Part shown: piece after piece, positions 33,648 through 41,994 of the stretch
Layout of the letters: each line of letters starts with the position of its first letter
Position numbering within the stretch: the first letter of the stretch is position 1
From: Amycolatopsis japonica
GTDB taxonomy: Bacteria > Actinomycetota > Actinomycetes > Mycobacteriales > Pseudonocardiaceae
Direction: 5' to 3'
DNA length: 64,000 bases
Assembly (NCBI RefSeq): GCF_000732925.1
Contig: NZ_CP008953.1
Coordinates: forward strand, 7,929,001-7,993,000
Notes under the pieces: model-generated
The model's input: only the letters and a program-made list of their open reading frames with translations
Told to the model about the DNA's origin: nothing
Databases searched by the model: none
Translations under genes and position numbers: made by a program

Positions 33648-34876
33648 AGGTTTCCTCCATGGTCGGGGCTTTCTTGCCCTGTTGCCACGAGACGGGGTGT
33701 CCGCTCGGGGGTCTTCTCCGGCCGGGAGGCCGGCGGAGCCTGTTTCACGGGCGCGGCCGGTTCGGCGGGGATGTGCGCGGGGATGCGCAGGGTGAAGGTC
33801 GACCCGGTGCCGGGACGGCTCCACAGGCCGACCGAACCGCCGTGGTTGGCGGCCACGTGTTTGACGATCGCCAGCCCCAGCCCGGTGCCGCCGGTCGCCC
33901 GCGACCGCGCCTTGTCCGCGCGGTAGAACCGCTCGAAGACACGCTGCTGTTCGTCCTCGGCGATCCCGATGCCGCGGTCGGTCACCGCGATCTCGACCTT
34001 GCCGTCGACCAGCCGCCTGCTGATCGACACCGGGCTGCCCGGCTGCGAGTACGCGACGGCGTTCTCCAGCAGGTTCGACAGCGCGGTGACCATCAGCGTC
34101 CGGTCGCCCTCGATGAGCAGTCCGCTGGCCGCGTCGGTGGTGATGGTGATCTCGGCGGATTCCGCCGAAAGCGTCGTCCGGCCGAGCGCCTCGCGGACCA
34201 CGGCGTCGACCTCGACGACGTTGAGATCGGGCAGCCGCTCGGCGCCCTGCAGCCGCGACAGCGCGATCAGCTCGGTGACCAGCTGGCCGAGCCGGGTCGA
34301 CTCGCGGAGGATCTTGCCGCCGAAGCGGCGGACCTCCTCGGTGTCCTCGGCGGCGTCGAGGACGGCCTCGGTGAGCAGCGCGATGGCACCCACCGGCGTC
34401 TTCAGCTCGTGGCTCACGTTCGCGACGAAGTCACGCCGGACGGCTTCGAGCCGGATCGCCTCGGAGTGGTCGACCGCCTCGACCACGGTGAACCCGTCGC
34501 CGAGCGGGCGGACCTCGCCGAGGACGGCCTCGGGCTGACGGCCCCTCGCCTCCAGCGGGGAAAGGTCGATCTCCATCGGCTCGTCGGTCTCGACCACCTG
34601 CTCGGCGGCCTTGCGGGCCCGTGGATCGGCCTGGTTGACCTTCACCAGGCCGAGTTCGTAGGCGCGCGGATTGTGCAGGACCATGTCGCCGAACCTGTTG
34701 AGGACGACGACGCCGTTGTTGCTGGACCGCACGAGGCGTTCGAGCAGTTCGGCCACGGTGGGACCGGTCGGTCGCCGCTCCTCGCGGCGGGCGCGGCCCC
34801 TCGCGATCAGGAAGCCGAAAACCACACCGACGATCAGTCCGCCGACGGCCAGGGCGAGTGCAACAGGCGTGGTCAC
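33644..34876 (-). CDS. senX3: Sensor histidine kinase SenX3
   Basis: A 410-residue kinase. One membrane helix (residues 5-24) is followed by a PAS-like region and a HisKA domain with the phospho-accepting His156 in DFVANVSHELKTPVGAIALL. The ATPase domain shows LSNLLENAVAYS, VTDRGIGIAEDE, FYRADKARSRATGGTGLGLA. The tail after residue 370 is Pro-rich. The GTG at 34876 starts right at the membrane helix and follows a -10-like TACGAT by 6 nt, so the transcript may be leaderless. Unlike mycobacteria, no repeat separates it from regX3; the genes overlap by 4 bp. Confidence 0.95.
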   Translation of the reverse strand: MTTPVALALAVGGLIVGVVFGFLIARGRARREERRPTGPTVAELLERLVRSSNNGVVVLNRFGDMVLHNPRAYELGLVKVNQADPRARKAAEQVVETDEPMEIDLSPLEARGRQPEAVLGEVRPLGDGFTVVEAVDHSEAIRLEAVRRDFVANVSHELKTPVGAIALLTEAVLDAAEDTEEVRRFGGKILRESTRLGQLVTELIALSRLQGAERLPDLNVVEVDAVVREALGRTTLSAESAEITITTDAASGLLIEGDRTLMVTALSNLLENAVAYSQPGSPVSISRRLVDGKVEIAVTDRGIGIAEDEQQRVFERFYRADKARSRATGGTGLGLAIVKHVAANHGGSVGLWSRPGTGSTFTLRIPAHIPAEPAAPVKQAPPASRPEKTPERTPRLVATGQESPDHGGNL

Positions 34877-35148
34877 AGGGGAATCGTAAGCGCGTGGGTA
34901 GTCTTTTGGCCTAGTCCCGGCCGCGTACTCGTGATGCCTATGACACCTGGGGAGCCCCTGTTCGCCTGCAGGTCGGCCGCCGTTCACGTGGCCGATCCCT
35001 GGCCGAGATCTCCTGGGTGAGCCGGGTCACCCGAACCGGGGACATCGTCGCCGCGTGATGCCCGGATTCCGACTTTCGTCGTGATCGCTCACCGGTGAAT
35101 AGCGACGTTCCCGTCACGGCCCCCGGGGAATGTTGGAAGACTGTCGCC

Positions 35149-35796
35149 GTGGAACTCGTCAGTGACATCTCCCTGATTCGCGGAGAAGAAGAGCTGTTCG
35201 ACCGGACGGCTCATCTGTTCGTCGCGGCGACCGACATCGCGTGCGCGGCCGACGACCTCTACACCTGGGCGCTTTCGCGGCCGTCGCTCACGCAGCAGGG
35301 CGAACGGCTGGTGCACGACAAGCGGATCCGCAAGCTGTACCGCCCCGGCGTCCTGCTGAACGAGCAGACCGCGCAGCACCTGCACCACCTGTCCGGTCTC
35401 GGCGCGCAGATCCGGATCGGCACCGAGGAGATCAACGAGACGATCCTGCTCGACGAGCGGGTCGCGATCATGGCGGGCGACGAGGGCAAGGCGGTGCGCT
35501 CCTACAGCGTCATCTCGCGCCCCGAGCTGGTGCAGGGCATCCTGTCGCTGTTCGAAACCGCCTGGCTCGCGTCCACCACCCTGGAGACGTTCGACGCGCG
35601 GTTCGCCGACATCCGGATGGAGGCACCGCAGATCCTCGAGTTCCTGACCACCGGCTGCAAAGACGAGAAGGCCGCGAAGAGCCTCGGCATGGGCGTGCGC
35701 ACCTATCAGCGTCGCGTCTCGGAGCTGCTGGTCGCGCTCGGCGTGACGTCGCGCCTGCAGGTCGACGCCCGGGCACGGGAACTCGGCCTGCTGTGA
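35149..35796 (+). CDS. Helix-turn-helix transcriptional regulator (LuxR-type C-terminus)
   Basis: A 215-residue protein. The N-terminal domain (about residues 1-150) contains TrmB/PLD-like features such as IRIGTEEINETILLDERVAI. The C-terminus, FLTTGCKDEKAAKSLGMGVR, then TYQRRVSELLVALGVTSRLQ, is a LuxR-type HTH. There is no receiver domain, so the signal is unknown. The start is GTG 35149, with GGAAG some 10 nt upstream; a GTG at 35095 is possible. It is divergent from senX3 and overlaps the lipoprotein gene by GTGA, so the two are probably partners. Confidence 0.82.
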   Translation: MELVSDISLIRGEEELFDRTAHLFVAATDIACAADDLYTWALSRPSLTQQGERLVHDKRIRKLYRPGVLLNEQTAQHLHHLSGLGAQIRIGTEEINETILLDERVAIMAGDEGKAVRSYSVISRPELVQGILSLFETAWLASTTLETFDARFADIRMEAPQILEFLTTGCKDEKAAKSLGMGVRTYQRRVSELLVALGVTSRLQVDARARELGLL

Positions 35797-36710
35797 AGCG
35801 CTGGGCGGGGTTGGCCGTGCTGCTCGCGCTCGCGGGCTGCACCACCACGGTCTCCGGCACCGCCCGGCCCGAACCGGAGAGCCCGCCCGCGAACCTCGCG
35901 CTGGTGGATCCGGCGAAGACGGCGTCCGTGCTCACGGCGGTGAAGACGGCCGCCGAAGCGGTGTTCTCCTACGACAGTACGGCCGTGCCCGCCTACGAGA
36001 AGGCACTCGCCGACAACGTGACGCCGGGCGCGCGCGACGAGCTGGCGAAACTGTTCGCCGAGGTCCGGAAGTCGGCCGAGCCGATCAAGCTCGTGACCAA
36101 GGTGATCGTGTCGGCGGCGGTCGAGCAGACGCCGGACAAGGCGCGGGTGCTCACCGTCCTGGACCAGAGCAGCACCAGGGCCGGTGCCACCAGCAAGGGC
36201 ATCGCGTCGGTGCTGCTCGCGACCGTCCGCGAGGGTGACCGCTGGCGGATCGGCGAGGTCAAGGTGAATCCGGCGGACTCCCCGCCCGCGGCGGAGAAGC
36301 CGGGCGCGGGCGACCGGGTGTTCGCGAGGGTGCGGGATTCCGCGCGGGACGGTGCCCTGCGCGCCGCGGAAGCCCTGCTGAACGTGAATCCGGCCGACCC
36401 TGAAGGCACGTACGCCCGCTACGAGTCGGTGTCGACCGGACAGTTGTTGACCCAGTTCCAGCAGGACAAGGCGGCTCGGCTGAACCAGATCCGGTCCGGC
36501 GGCACGAAGGCGTCGCCGGCGCCGAACCCGGCCGCGGCGGTCATGGAGGTCGTGGACGACAAGGCGAGCGTGCTGCTCTTCGCGACGTCGGACGTCACGG
36601 ACGCGGCCGGGCAGGCGTCGAAGCGGTACCTGCCGATCGTCCTGCGCCTCCAGCGGCTGCCCGAGGGGTGGAAGGCGGCCGGCATCGAGTCGGTCCAAGC
36701 CCTCCCCTGA
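35793..36710 (+). CDS. Secreted lipoprotein, function unknown
   Basis: A 305-residue lipoprotein. The signal peptide KRWAGLAVLLALAGC ends with a lipobox cysteine at about residue 16. The mature part contains two similar alpha/beta stretches (around ELAKLFAEVR...VTKVIVSAAVE and LLTQFQQDKAARL...VMEVVDDKASVLLF) that resemble Mce-associated or SnoaL/NTF2-like folds, although I cannot assign the family. It starts by a GTGA overlap with the regulator. A type A palindrome begins at the base after its stop. Confidence 0.8.
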   Translation: MKRWAGLAVLLALAGCTTTVSGTARPEPESPPANLALVDPAKTASVLTAVKTAAEAVFSYDSTAVPAYEKALADNVTPGARDELAKLFAEVRKSAEPIKLVTKVIVSAAVEQTPDKARVLTVLDQSSTRAGATSKGIASVLLATVREGDRWRIGEVKVNPADSPPAAEKPGAGDRVFARVRDSARDGALRAAEALLNVNPADPEGTYARYESVSTGQLLTQFQQDKAARLNQIRSGGTKASPAPNPAAAVMEVVDDKASVLLFATSDVTDAAGQASKRYLPIVLRLQRLPEGWKAAGIESVQALP

Positions 36711-36774
36711 CGCAATTCGTCCTCTGAACGCGGTGGTTCGAGAGCGAACTACCGCATCCAGAGGACGAAATGCG
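36711..36774. repeat. 64-bp palindromic element, type A, copy 4
   Basis: The element runs from the first base after the lipoprotein stop to 5 bp before the gpmA stop, so it fills the convergent gap almost exactly. The left arm reads CGCAATTCGTCCTCTGAACG and the right arm pairs with a few changes. It is a clear case of a single element serving two convergent genes. Confidence 0.92.
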
Positions 36775-36779
36775 TGGGT

Positions 36780-37529
36780 CTAGCGGCCCTGGTTCGCCAC
36801 GGCGGCCGCGGCTTCCTTGGCGGCCTCCGGGTCCAGGTAGGTGCCACCGGCGGTGACGGGCTTGAGGTCTTCGGTGAGGTCGTAACGCAGCGGGATGCCG
36901 GTCGGGATGTTGAGCCCGGCGATCGCGTCGTCCGAGATGCCGTCGAGGTGCTTCACCAGCGCCCGCAGCGAGTTCCCGTGCGCGGCGACCAGCACGGTCT
37001 TGCCCGCGCGCAGATCCGGCACGATCTCGGACTCCCAGTACGGCAGCAGCCGCGCGACGACGTCCTTGAGGCATTCGGTCAGCGGGGCGGCGTCGCCGAG
37101 GTCGGCGTAGCGCGCGTCGCCCACCTGGCTGAACTCGTCGGCCGGGTCGATCGGAGGCGGCGGGGTGTCGTAGGAGCGGCGCCAGAGCATGAACTGCTCC
37201 TCGCCGAACTCGTCGAGGGTCTGCTTCTTGTTCTTGCCCTGCAGCGCGCCGTAGTGGCGCTCGTTGAGGCGCCAGTCGCGCTTCACCGGGATCCAGTGCC
37301 GGTCGGCGGCGTCGAGCGCCAGGTTGGCGGTCGAGATCGCGCGGCGCATCAGCGACGTGTGCACGACGTCCGGCAGCAGGCCGGACTCCGCGAGCAGCCG
37401 CCCGCCCTTGCGCGCCTCCTGCTCGCCCTGCTCCGACAGCGGCACGTCCACCCAGCCGGTGAACAGGTTTTCGGCGTTCCACGTGCTCTGCCCGTGACGC
37501 AGCAGCACCAGAGTCCCAAGCTCAGCCAT
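36780..37529 (-). CDS. gpmA: 2,3-bisphosphoglycerate-dependent phosphoglycerate mutase
   Basis: A 249-residue glycolytic enzyme that interconverts 3- and 2-phosphoglycerate through a phosphohistidine. The catalytic motif LVLLRHGQSTWNAENLFTGW is N-terminal; the substrate loop RHYGALQGKNK and the second histidine in LVAAHGNSLRALVKHL are in place. Length and motifs are fully typical. In mycobacteria gpm1 also lies next to senX3; here the regulator-lipoprotein pair intervenes. Confidence 0.97.
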   Translation of the reverse strand: MAELGTLVLLRHGQSTWNAENLFTGWVDVPLSEQGEQEARKGGRLLAESGLLPDVVHTSLMRRAISTANLALDAADRHWIPVKRDWRLNERHYGALQGKNKKQTLDEFGEEQFMLWRRSYDTPPPPIDPADEFSQVGDARYADLGDAAPLTECLKDVVARLLPYWESEIVPDLRAGKTVLVAAHGNSLRALVKHLDGISDDAIAGLNIPTGIPLRYDLTEDLKPVTAGGTYLDPEAAKEAAAAVANQGR

Positions 37530-37603
37530 GGGGTTCAGCCTGCCAGAGGGAGCGGAAGCGCCGGTCAGAGGGCTGCGCTTGACCTTGTTTCTACGGAGAG
37601 TGC

Positions 37604-37619
37604 GTTACCCGCGAGTAAC
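37604..37619. promoter_or_regulatory. Possible operator upstream of gpmA
   Basis: GTTACCCGCGAGTAAC is an inverted repeat with 7 of 8 positions matching, 75 bp upstream of the gpmA start. Its size and shape suit a TetR-type regulator, but no such gene is adjacent and promoter boxes are unclear. Confidence 0.3.
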
Positions 37620-37789
37620 ACCTTCACCCGTCCAGAAGACGGGTTGCCAACAAGTCCCGTTCCCTGGAAATCAGGCTGCACTCCGTTATCCCGGTTTTCG
37701 AAGTTCACTCGAACGGAGTAACCGGTAGTCTTGTGATTACAGGTGGAGATCTGACAGGTTGACTAAGTCCCGCGCGGCCGGATTCCACG

Positions 37790-37960
37790 CACTCCCCGGC
37801 TCGACGCGGGTGACGACCGCGACTCGTCTCCCCCCTGCCGAGTCGCGGCGCCCGCCGGCCCCGTTGGCATCCCCCTCGTCACCGGGTCCACCTTGGCGGG
37901 AACTTCAGCGGGGCGGCTCGAGATCGCGACTCCCCCCTCCCTCGAGCCGTCCCGCCTGTT
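37790..37960 (+). ncRNA. Probable 6C RNA (two stem-loops with C6 loops)
   Basis: Two strong hairpins lie 62 nt apart on the plus strand. The first has 10-bp arms CCGCGACTCG/CGAGTCGCGG (37817-37848) and a 12-nt loop with six C at 37830-37835. The second has a 12-bp stem (37911-37922 with 37941-37952, one G-U pair) and an 18-nt loop with six C at 37932-37937. Paired hairpins each with a C6 loop define the actinobacterial 6C RNA motif (B11 in mycobacteria), a small regulatory RNA thought to bind G-rich ribosome-binding regions. The 5' and 3' ends are estimated. Confidence 0.8.
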
Positions 37961-38025
37961 CACCTTCCGGGCCCTCGTTCGTGGCAGGTATCCACTGCCG
38001 GCGCCGGGGCGGCGGTTTCGTGTGA

Positions 38026-38165
38026 CTGAACGGACGACACGCGTGTCGGAATGGACGACACACGTGATTGAGCGGACGACTCGTGGCGGAACACCAGCCG
38101 GGGTCGTGTCGTCCATCCAGTCACACGTGCCGTCCGCCGGATCACGCGTGTCGTCCATCCAGCCC
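38026..38165. repeat. Interspersed inverted units, type E variant, copy 3
   Basis: Units with GGACGACACGCGTG and GGACGACACACGTGATTGA occur on the left (38031-38085), and complements such as CACGCGTGTCGTCCAT on the right (38105-38161), so the region can fold on itself. It lies 28 bp beyond the stop of the DUF4349 lipoprotein gene. Confidence 0.7.
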
Positions 38166-38192
38166 CGAACGGTCACCGGGGGCTTGGTCGGC

Positions 38193-39107
38193 TCAGTCCA
38201 GCGGGGGCGCGGACGGCAGATCCGAAGCGGTCGCCATCGCGGGTTCCGCCGGACGGCGCCGCTTGCGCAGCCACCACACCAGCGCGGCCACGGGAACGCC
38301 GAAGACCAGCAGGAACGGCGCCATCGCGCCGATCGCGGTCAGCAGGCCGCCGCCGAAGGTCAGGAAGGCATCCCAGCCGCCGGCCAGGCCGCCGAGGAAA
38401 CCGCTGCGGGACTCCTCCGACGCCGCGACCGTCTCCGCCTTCACCTGCAACGAAATCGTCGACATGGCGACACTGCCCGCCAGGCTTTCGCGCCGCTTCT
38501 GGAGCGACTCGAGCTCGGCTTCCCGGCTCGTCAGCTCGCTCTCCACCGAGGCGATCTCCGAAACCGACGTCGCCCTCGCGAGCAGTGCGCGGATGCGCTC
38601 GACGCTCGCCCGCTGGGTGGCCAGCCGCGATTCGACGTCGACCATCTGCTCGGTCACGTCCGTCGCGGTGACCTCGCGCCGGACCTGCTTCCCCAGCTTC
38701 CCGAGCTGGTCCAGCACGCCATCGAGGCGTTCGGAGGGCACGATGACGTTGACCGACGCGCGCTTCTCCTGGGTGCTTTCCTGCCCGGTGTAGCCCGCGG
38801 CGCCCTGGGTGATGACGCGCACCTGCGAGATCACGTCGGCGACGTTCGGGGCGGTGAGCTCCAGGCTCGCCGTGCGCACCAGCTTGCGGTCGGTGATCCC
38901 CGGCTGCCCCGCGGGCGCCGGGGCCTTGTCCGAACCGGCCTTGCTGTCGGTGGCTTCCTTGTTGGGCACCCCTTCTTTGGGCGCCGCCTGCTTGGTGTCC
39001 GCCGACATCGGCATCGCGGCCGACTCACCGCCGGAATCGTTCGCCGAACAGCCCGCCAGCGCCAGCACGATGCCGGCGGCCGCGACCCATCTCACTCGCT
39101 TGTGCAT
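38193..39107 (-). CDS. DUF4349 lipoprotein with C-terminal membrane helix
   Basis: A 304-residue protein. The signal peptide HKRVRWVAAAGIVLALAGC carries a lipobox (Cys20). A disordered linker leads to the DUF4349 region (LVRTASLELTAPNVADVISQ, then VNVIVPSERLDGVLDQLGKL), then a coiled coil of about 60 residues (VDVESRLATQRASVERIRAL). A membrane helix (GAMAPFLLVFGVPVAALVWW) and basic tail follow. The family is probably an envelope component with unknown role. ATG 39107 has GGGAG 9 nt upstream. Confidence 0.85.
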   Translation of the reverse strand: MHKRVRWVAAAGIVLALAGCSANDSGGESAAMPMSADTKQAAPKEGVPNKEATDSKAGSDKAPAPAGQPGITDRKLVRTASLELTAPNVADVISQVRVITQGAAGYTGQESTQEKRASVNVIVPSERLDGVLDQLGKLGKQVRREVTATDVTEQMVDVESRLATQRASVERIRALLARATSVSEIASVESELTSREAELESLQKRRESLAGSVAMSTISLQVKAETVAASEESRSGFLGGLAGGWDAFLTFGGGLLTAIGAMAPFLLVFGVPVAALVWWLRKRRRPAEPAMATASDLPSAPPLD

Positions 39108-39175
39108 GAAAACCGTCTCCCTCCAGTGCTGCGGAAAGAGACGGAACGGACGACGGTGCCGTTGCACCGTCCGGG

Positions 39176-39691
39176 TCACGAGTCGGTCAAGGCTCCCGGT
39201 TCGTGCCCGTTCGAAGGCTCGACGAGATGTTTGAACGCCTGCAGGTTCGCCAGCGACTCGCCGCGCGAGACGCGCCAGTCCCATTCGCGTTTGATCGATT
39301 CGGCGAACCCGAGTTCCAGCAGCGTGTTGAAATCGCCGTCGGCGGCCTCCAGCACCTGCCCGAGGATCTTGTCCAATTCGGCTTCGGTGACCGTGTCCAA
39401 ACCGAACCGGCCGACCAGGTAGATATCGCCGATCGCGTCCACCGTGTAGTGCACGCCGTACAGTTTCGCGTTGCGGCGCAACAGAAAGCGGTAAACGTCC
39501 TCATGGGACTCGTCGGGACGGCGGCAGACGAAGGCTTCGACGGCGAAAGCGTGGTCACCGGCGACCAGCCAGCAGTTGGTCTGCAGTTTCTTGGTGCCGG
39601 GCAACGTGACGAAGTACCTTCCCTCGCCACGCCTTTCGTATTCCAGGCCTGCATTGTCCAAAGAGGACCGCAAGGTCTCGTCGAGCGTCAA
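39176..39691 (-). CDS. YbjN domain-containing protein (type III secretion chaperone-like fold)
   Basis: A 171-residue protein with a YbjN-type domain. The core includes GRYFVTLPGTKKLQTNCWLV, then VCRRPDESHEDVYRFLLRRN, and ends LLELGFAESIKREWDWRVSR. The TTG start at 39691 overlaps the mshA stop (TTGA) and has GGAGG at 7-nt spacing, so translation is coupled to mshA. A YbjN gene follows mshA in mycobacteria too. A role in mycothiol metabolism is possible but unproven. Confidence 0.85.
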   Translation of the reverse strand: MTLDETLRSSLDNAGLEYERRGEGRYFVTLPGTKKLQTNCWLVAGDHAFAVEAFVCRRPDESHEDVYRFLLRRNAKLYGVHYTVDAIGDIYLVGRFGLDTVTEAELDKILGQVLEAADGDFNTLLELGFAESIKREWDWRVSRGESLANLQAFKHLVEPSNGHEPGALTDS

Positions 39692-40992
39692 ACCGCCACC
39701 TCCGCGCGCTGTTCGAGGGCACGCCGGAACGCGCCGGTCGCCTGAGCGTACGTGTCCAGCAGGCGGTCCGTCGTCCGGCGCCAAGAGAAACGTCGCGCGT
39801 GGACGACGGCGTTGGCCGAAAGCTCGGCACGCCAACCGGGCCGCAACGCGACGTTCGCGAGCGCGCCCGCCCAGTCCTTCGCGTCGTGCGACGGCACGAG
39901 CAGCCCGGAGACGCCATGCGGGACGGCGACCGGCAGCCCGCCGACCTCCGCCGCGATCACCGGCGTCCCGCAGGCCTGCGCCTCGAGCGCGACCAGCCCG
40001 AACGACTCGTTGTAGCTCGGCACGGCGACGAGGTCGGCCGCGCGGTAGACGTTGACCAGCGACCGGCCCGGCTGCGGCGGCATGAACCGGGTCTGCGCCT
40101 CGATCCCGAGGGAAACGGCCAGCTCGCGCAAGGCCTGCGGCTGCTCCAGCCCGGTCCCGGACGGGCCGCCGACGATCAGCACCACCAGCCGCGACGCCAG
40201 CTCCGGCCGCTCGCGCAGCATTTCGGCCGCGGCCAGCAGGAGGACGTCCGGCGCCTTCAACGGCTGGATCCGGCCCGCGAAGGCCAGCACGATCGCGTCC
40301 GTCGGAAGACCCAGCGCCCGGCGCGCGGCGGCCTGGGAGCCGGGCGTGAAGCGGTCGAGGTCGACACCGGGCGGGATGGCGTGCACGGCGTGCGGGTCGG
40401 CGTCGTACAGCTCGATCAGCTCACGGGCCTCGACGCGGGTGTTCGCGACCAGGCAGTCCGCCTCCTCGACGACCTGCTCCTCGCCGATCACGCGGGTGCG
40501 CGGCTCGGGGGTGTCGCCCTCGGCCAGCGCGGCGTTCTTGACCTTGGCCAGGGTGTGCGCGGTGTGCACCAGCGGCACGCCCCAGCGGTCGCGGGCGAGC
40601 CAGCCCGCCTGGCCGGAGAGCCAGTAATGCGAATGGATGAGGTCGTAGTAGCCCGGTTCGTGGAACGCCTCGGCCCGCAGCACCCCTGCCGTGAAGGCGC
40701 ACAGCTGCGCGGGCAGCTCGTCGCGCCCCAGCGGCTCGAACGGCCCGGCCGGGATGTGCCGGACCAGCACGCCCGGCGCCAGCTCGGCGACCGGAGGCTG
40801 ATCCGAGGACGTGGCCCGCGTGAACACCTCGACCTCGACGCCCCGGCGGGCCATCTCGGTGGCCGTCTGGCTCACGTAGACGTTCATGCCGCCGGCGTCG
40901 CCGGTACCCGGCTGCTCCAGCGGAGAAGTGTGCAACGACAGCACCGCGACGCGCCTGGGCGCGGCGTCGAACCCGTGCAGAGGGATCGTCAC
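39688..40992 (-). CDS. mshA: D-inositol-3-phosphate glycosyltransferase (mycothiol synthesis)
   Basis: A 434-residue GT4 glycosyltransferase that joins UDP-GlcNAc to inositol-3-phosphate, the first step of mycothiol synthesis. Typical segments are SLHTSPLEQPGTGDAGGMNV, HSHYWLSGQAGWLARDRWGV, the FAGRIQPLKAPDVLL phosphate region and the E-x7-E motif in VPSYNESFGLVALEAQACGT. Its presence shows that mycothiol, not glutathione, is the main thiol buffer. GTG start. Confidence 0.96.
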   Translation of the reverse strand: MTIPLHGFDAAPRRVAVLSLHTSPLEQPGTGDAGGMNVYVSQTATEMARRGVEVEVFTRATSSDQPPVAELAPGVLVRHIPAGPFEPLGRDELPAQLCAFTAGVLRAEAFHEPGYYDLIHSHYWLSGQAGWLARDRWGVPLVHTAHTLAKVKNAALAEGDTPEPRTRVIGEEQVVEEADCLVANTRVEARELIELYDADPHAVHAIPPGVDLDRFTPGSQAAARRALGLPTDAIVLAFAGRIQPLKAPDVLLLAAAEMLRERPELASRLVVLIVGGPSGTGLEQPQALRELAVSLGIEAQTRFMPPQPGRSLVNVYRAADLVAVPSYNESFGLVALEAQACGTPVIAAEVGGLPVAVPHGVSGLLVPSHDAKDWAGALANVALRPGWRAELSANAVVHARRFSWRRTTDRLLDTYAQATGAFRRALEQRAEVAV

Positions 40993-41013
40993 CTGGTCAA
41001 CACTCCCGAAGTC

Positions 41014-41826
41014 CTACTGATCGGCGAACCCGCGCAGCAGTTCACCGAACTCGTCCGCCGCTTCGGCGAACGGCAGATGCCCCACCTCAGGTAGCCAACG
41101 CACGACGGCCCCCTGAATCTTCCCCGCCGCGTATTCCGCGGACGTCGGGTCGATCACAGCGTCCGCGAGACCATGAACGATAAGTGCCGGTTTGTCCAGA
41201 TCGCGCAGCACGTCCTCGCTCCCGACGTCACGCCGGAACAGCGCGGAGCGCACCGCGGGCGGCGTGGAAAGGCAGGCGCCGAGCAGCGATTGGGTGAGCG
41301 TGCCGGACACCGGGGCGGCCGTCATCCGCGCGCTGAACTGCACCAACGCGGGAATCGCGACCGCCGGATCGTCGGAAAGGACCGCCGGGATGGCGTCGCG
41401 CATCGCGGGCCCGACCTTGCCGCCGGGACGGTTCTTGCCGATTTCTGTGATAGCGCCCACAAGAACGACGCCGGCGAGCCGCGAAGAGCCGTGCACCCGG
41501 AGGTAGTCGGTGATGACCAGGCCGCCGTAGGACCAGCCGACGACGATCGCGTCCTCACCGGCGAAGTCGAGAACGGAGGCGAGATCCTCCGCCCAGACGC
41601 GGGGATCGTCGTAGCCGGCGGAGGGCACTTCGGAGTCCCCGTGCCCGCGCAGATCCATCGCGACCAGGCGGAACCGCTCGCTGAGCGCGGGATCCGCCAG
41701 CTGCGGCGCCCACGCCCGGCTCGACTGGGCCCAGCCGTGCACGAACACGATCGGACGGGTGTTCTCGGCGCCCTCGACCCACAAGCCGATGCGGGTCCCG
41801 CCGTAGCCGACTACCTCGGTCTTCAT
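41014..41826 (-). CDS. Alpha/beta-fold hydrolase
   Basis: A 270-residue hydrolase. The oxyanion region is RPIVFVHGWAQSSRAWAPQL, the nucleophile elbow is VVGWSYGGLVITDYL, the acid is probably in PALIVHGLADAVIDP and the catalytic histidine in LPEVGHLPFAEAADE. The catalytic triad is complete, but the substrate cannot be inferred. It is located 21 bp upstream of mshA on the same strand. Confidence 0.9.
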   Translation of the reverse strand: MKTEVVGYGGTRIGLWVEGAENTRPIVFVHGWAQSSRAWAPQLADPALSERFRLVAMDLRGHGDSEVPSAGYDDPRVWAEDLASVLDFAGEDAIVVGWSYGGLVITDYLRVHGSSRLAGVVLVGAITEIGKNRPGGKVGPAMRDAIPAVLSDDPAVAIPALVQFSARMTAAPVSGTLTQSLLGACLSTPPAVRSALFRRDVGSEDVLRDLDKPALIVHGLADAVIDPTSAEYAAGKIQGAVVRWLPEVGHLPFAEAADEFGELLRGFADQ

Positions 41827-41886
41827 GCACCGCAGCCTAGGAGGTCGGTCCCACGGTGACCCAAGGCGCTTTTGTCTTTTGAAGTC

Positions 41887-41993
41887 GCGCGTCTTGGCCG
41901 CGAGGCCCCGCGAACGTGGCTGCGGGCCGCCCTCTGCGGAACCGCCGCACTCAGTGCCAGGCCACGGCCCGTAGACACGTTCGCGGTCGCGCG
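41887..41993. terminator. Large imperfect hairpin after the L,D-transpeptidase gene
   Basis: 11-bp arms CCGCGAACGTG (41908-41918) and CACGTTCGCGG (41976-41986) are perfect, with an outer GCGCG/CGCGC pair and GC-rich material between. It lies immediately beyond the stop at 41995 on the minus strand. It is not one of the repeated types in this window. Confidence 0.5.
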
Positions 41994-41994
41994 A

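Larger units (their letters stand above)
37530..38192. other. 663-bp intergenic region with 6C RNA and repeats
   Basis: This is the largest non-coding gap. From left to right it holds a 16-bp palindrome GTTACCCGCGAGTAAC (37604-37619) and a small hairpin CCCGTC/GACGGG upstream of gpmA, the two C-loop hairpins of the probable 6C RNA (37817-37952), a small GGCAG/CTGCC hairpin (37983-37999) and a type E variant repeat (38026-38165). ORFs drawn through it are Pro/Arg-rich noise. Confidence 0.75.

Noticed and set aside
34877..35148. PHO boxes for RegX3 upstream of senX3
   Set aside because: Only one GTTCAC half-site (about 34983) is visible, without the expected direct repeat.
37759..38176. ORFs through the gpmA-DUF4349 gap on both strands
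   Set aside because: They are Pro/Arg-rich or repeat-derived (for example repeated WMDDT), lack ribosome binding sites and cross the 6C hairpins and the type E repeat.
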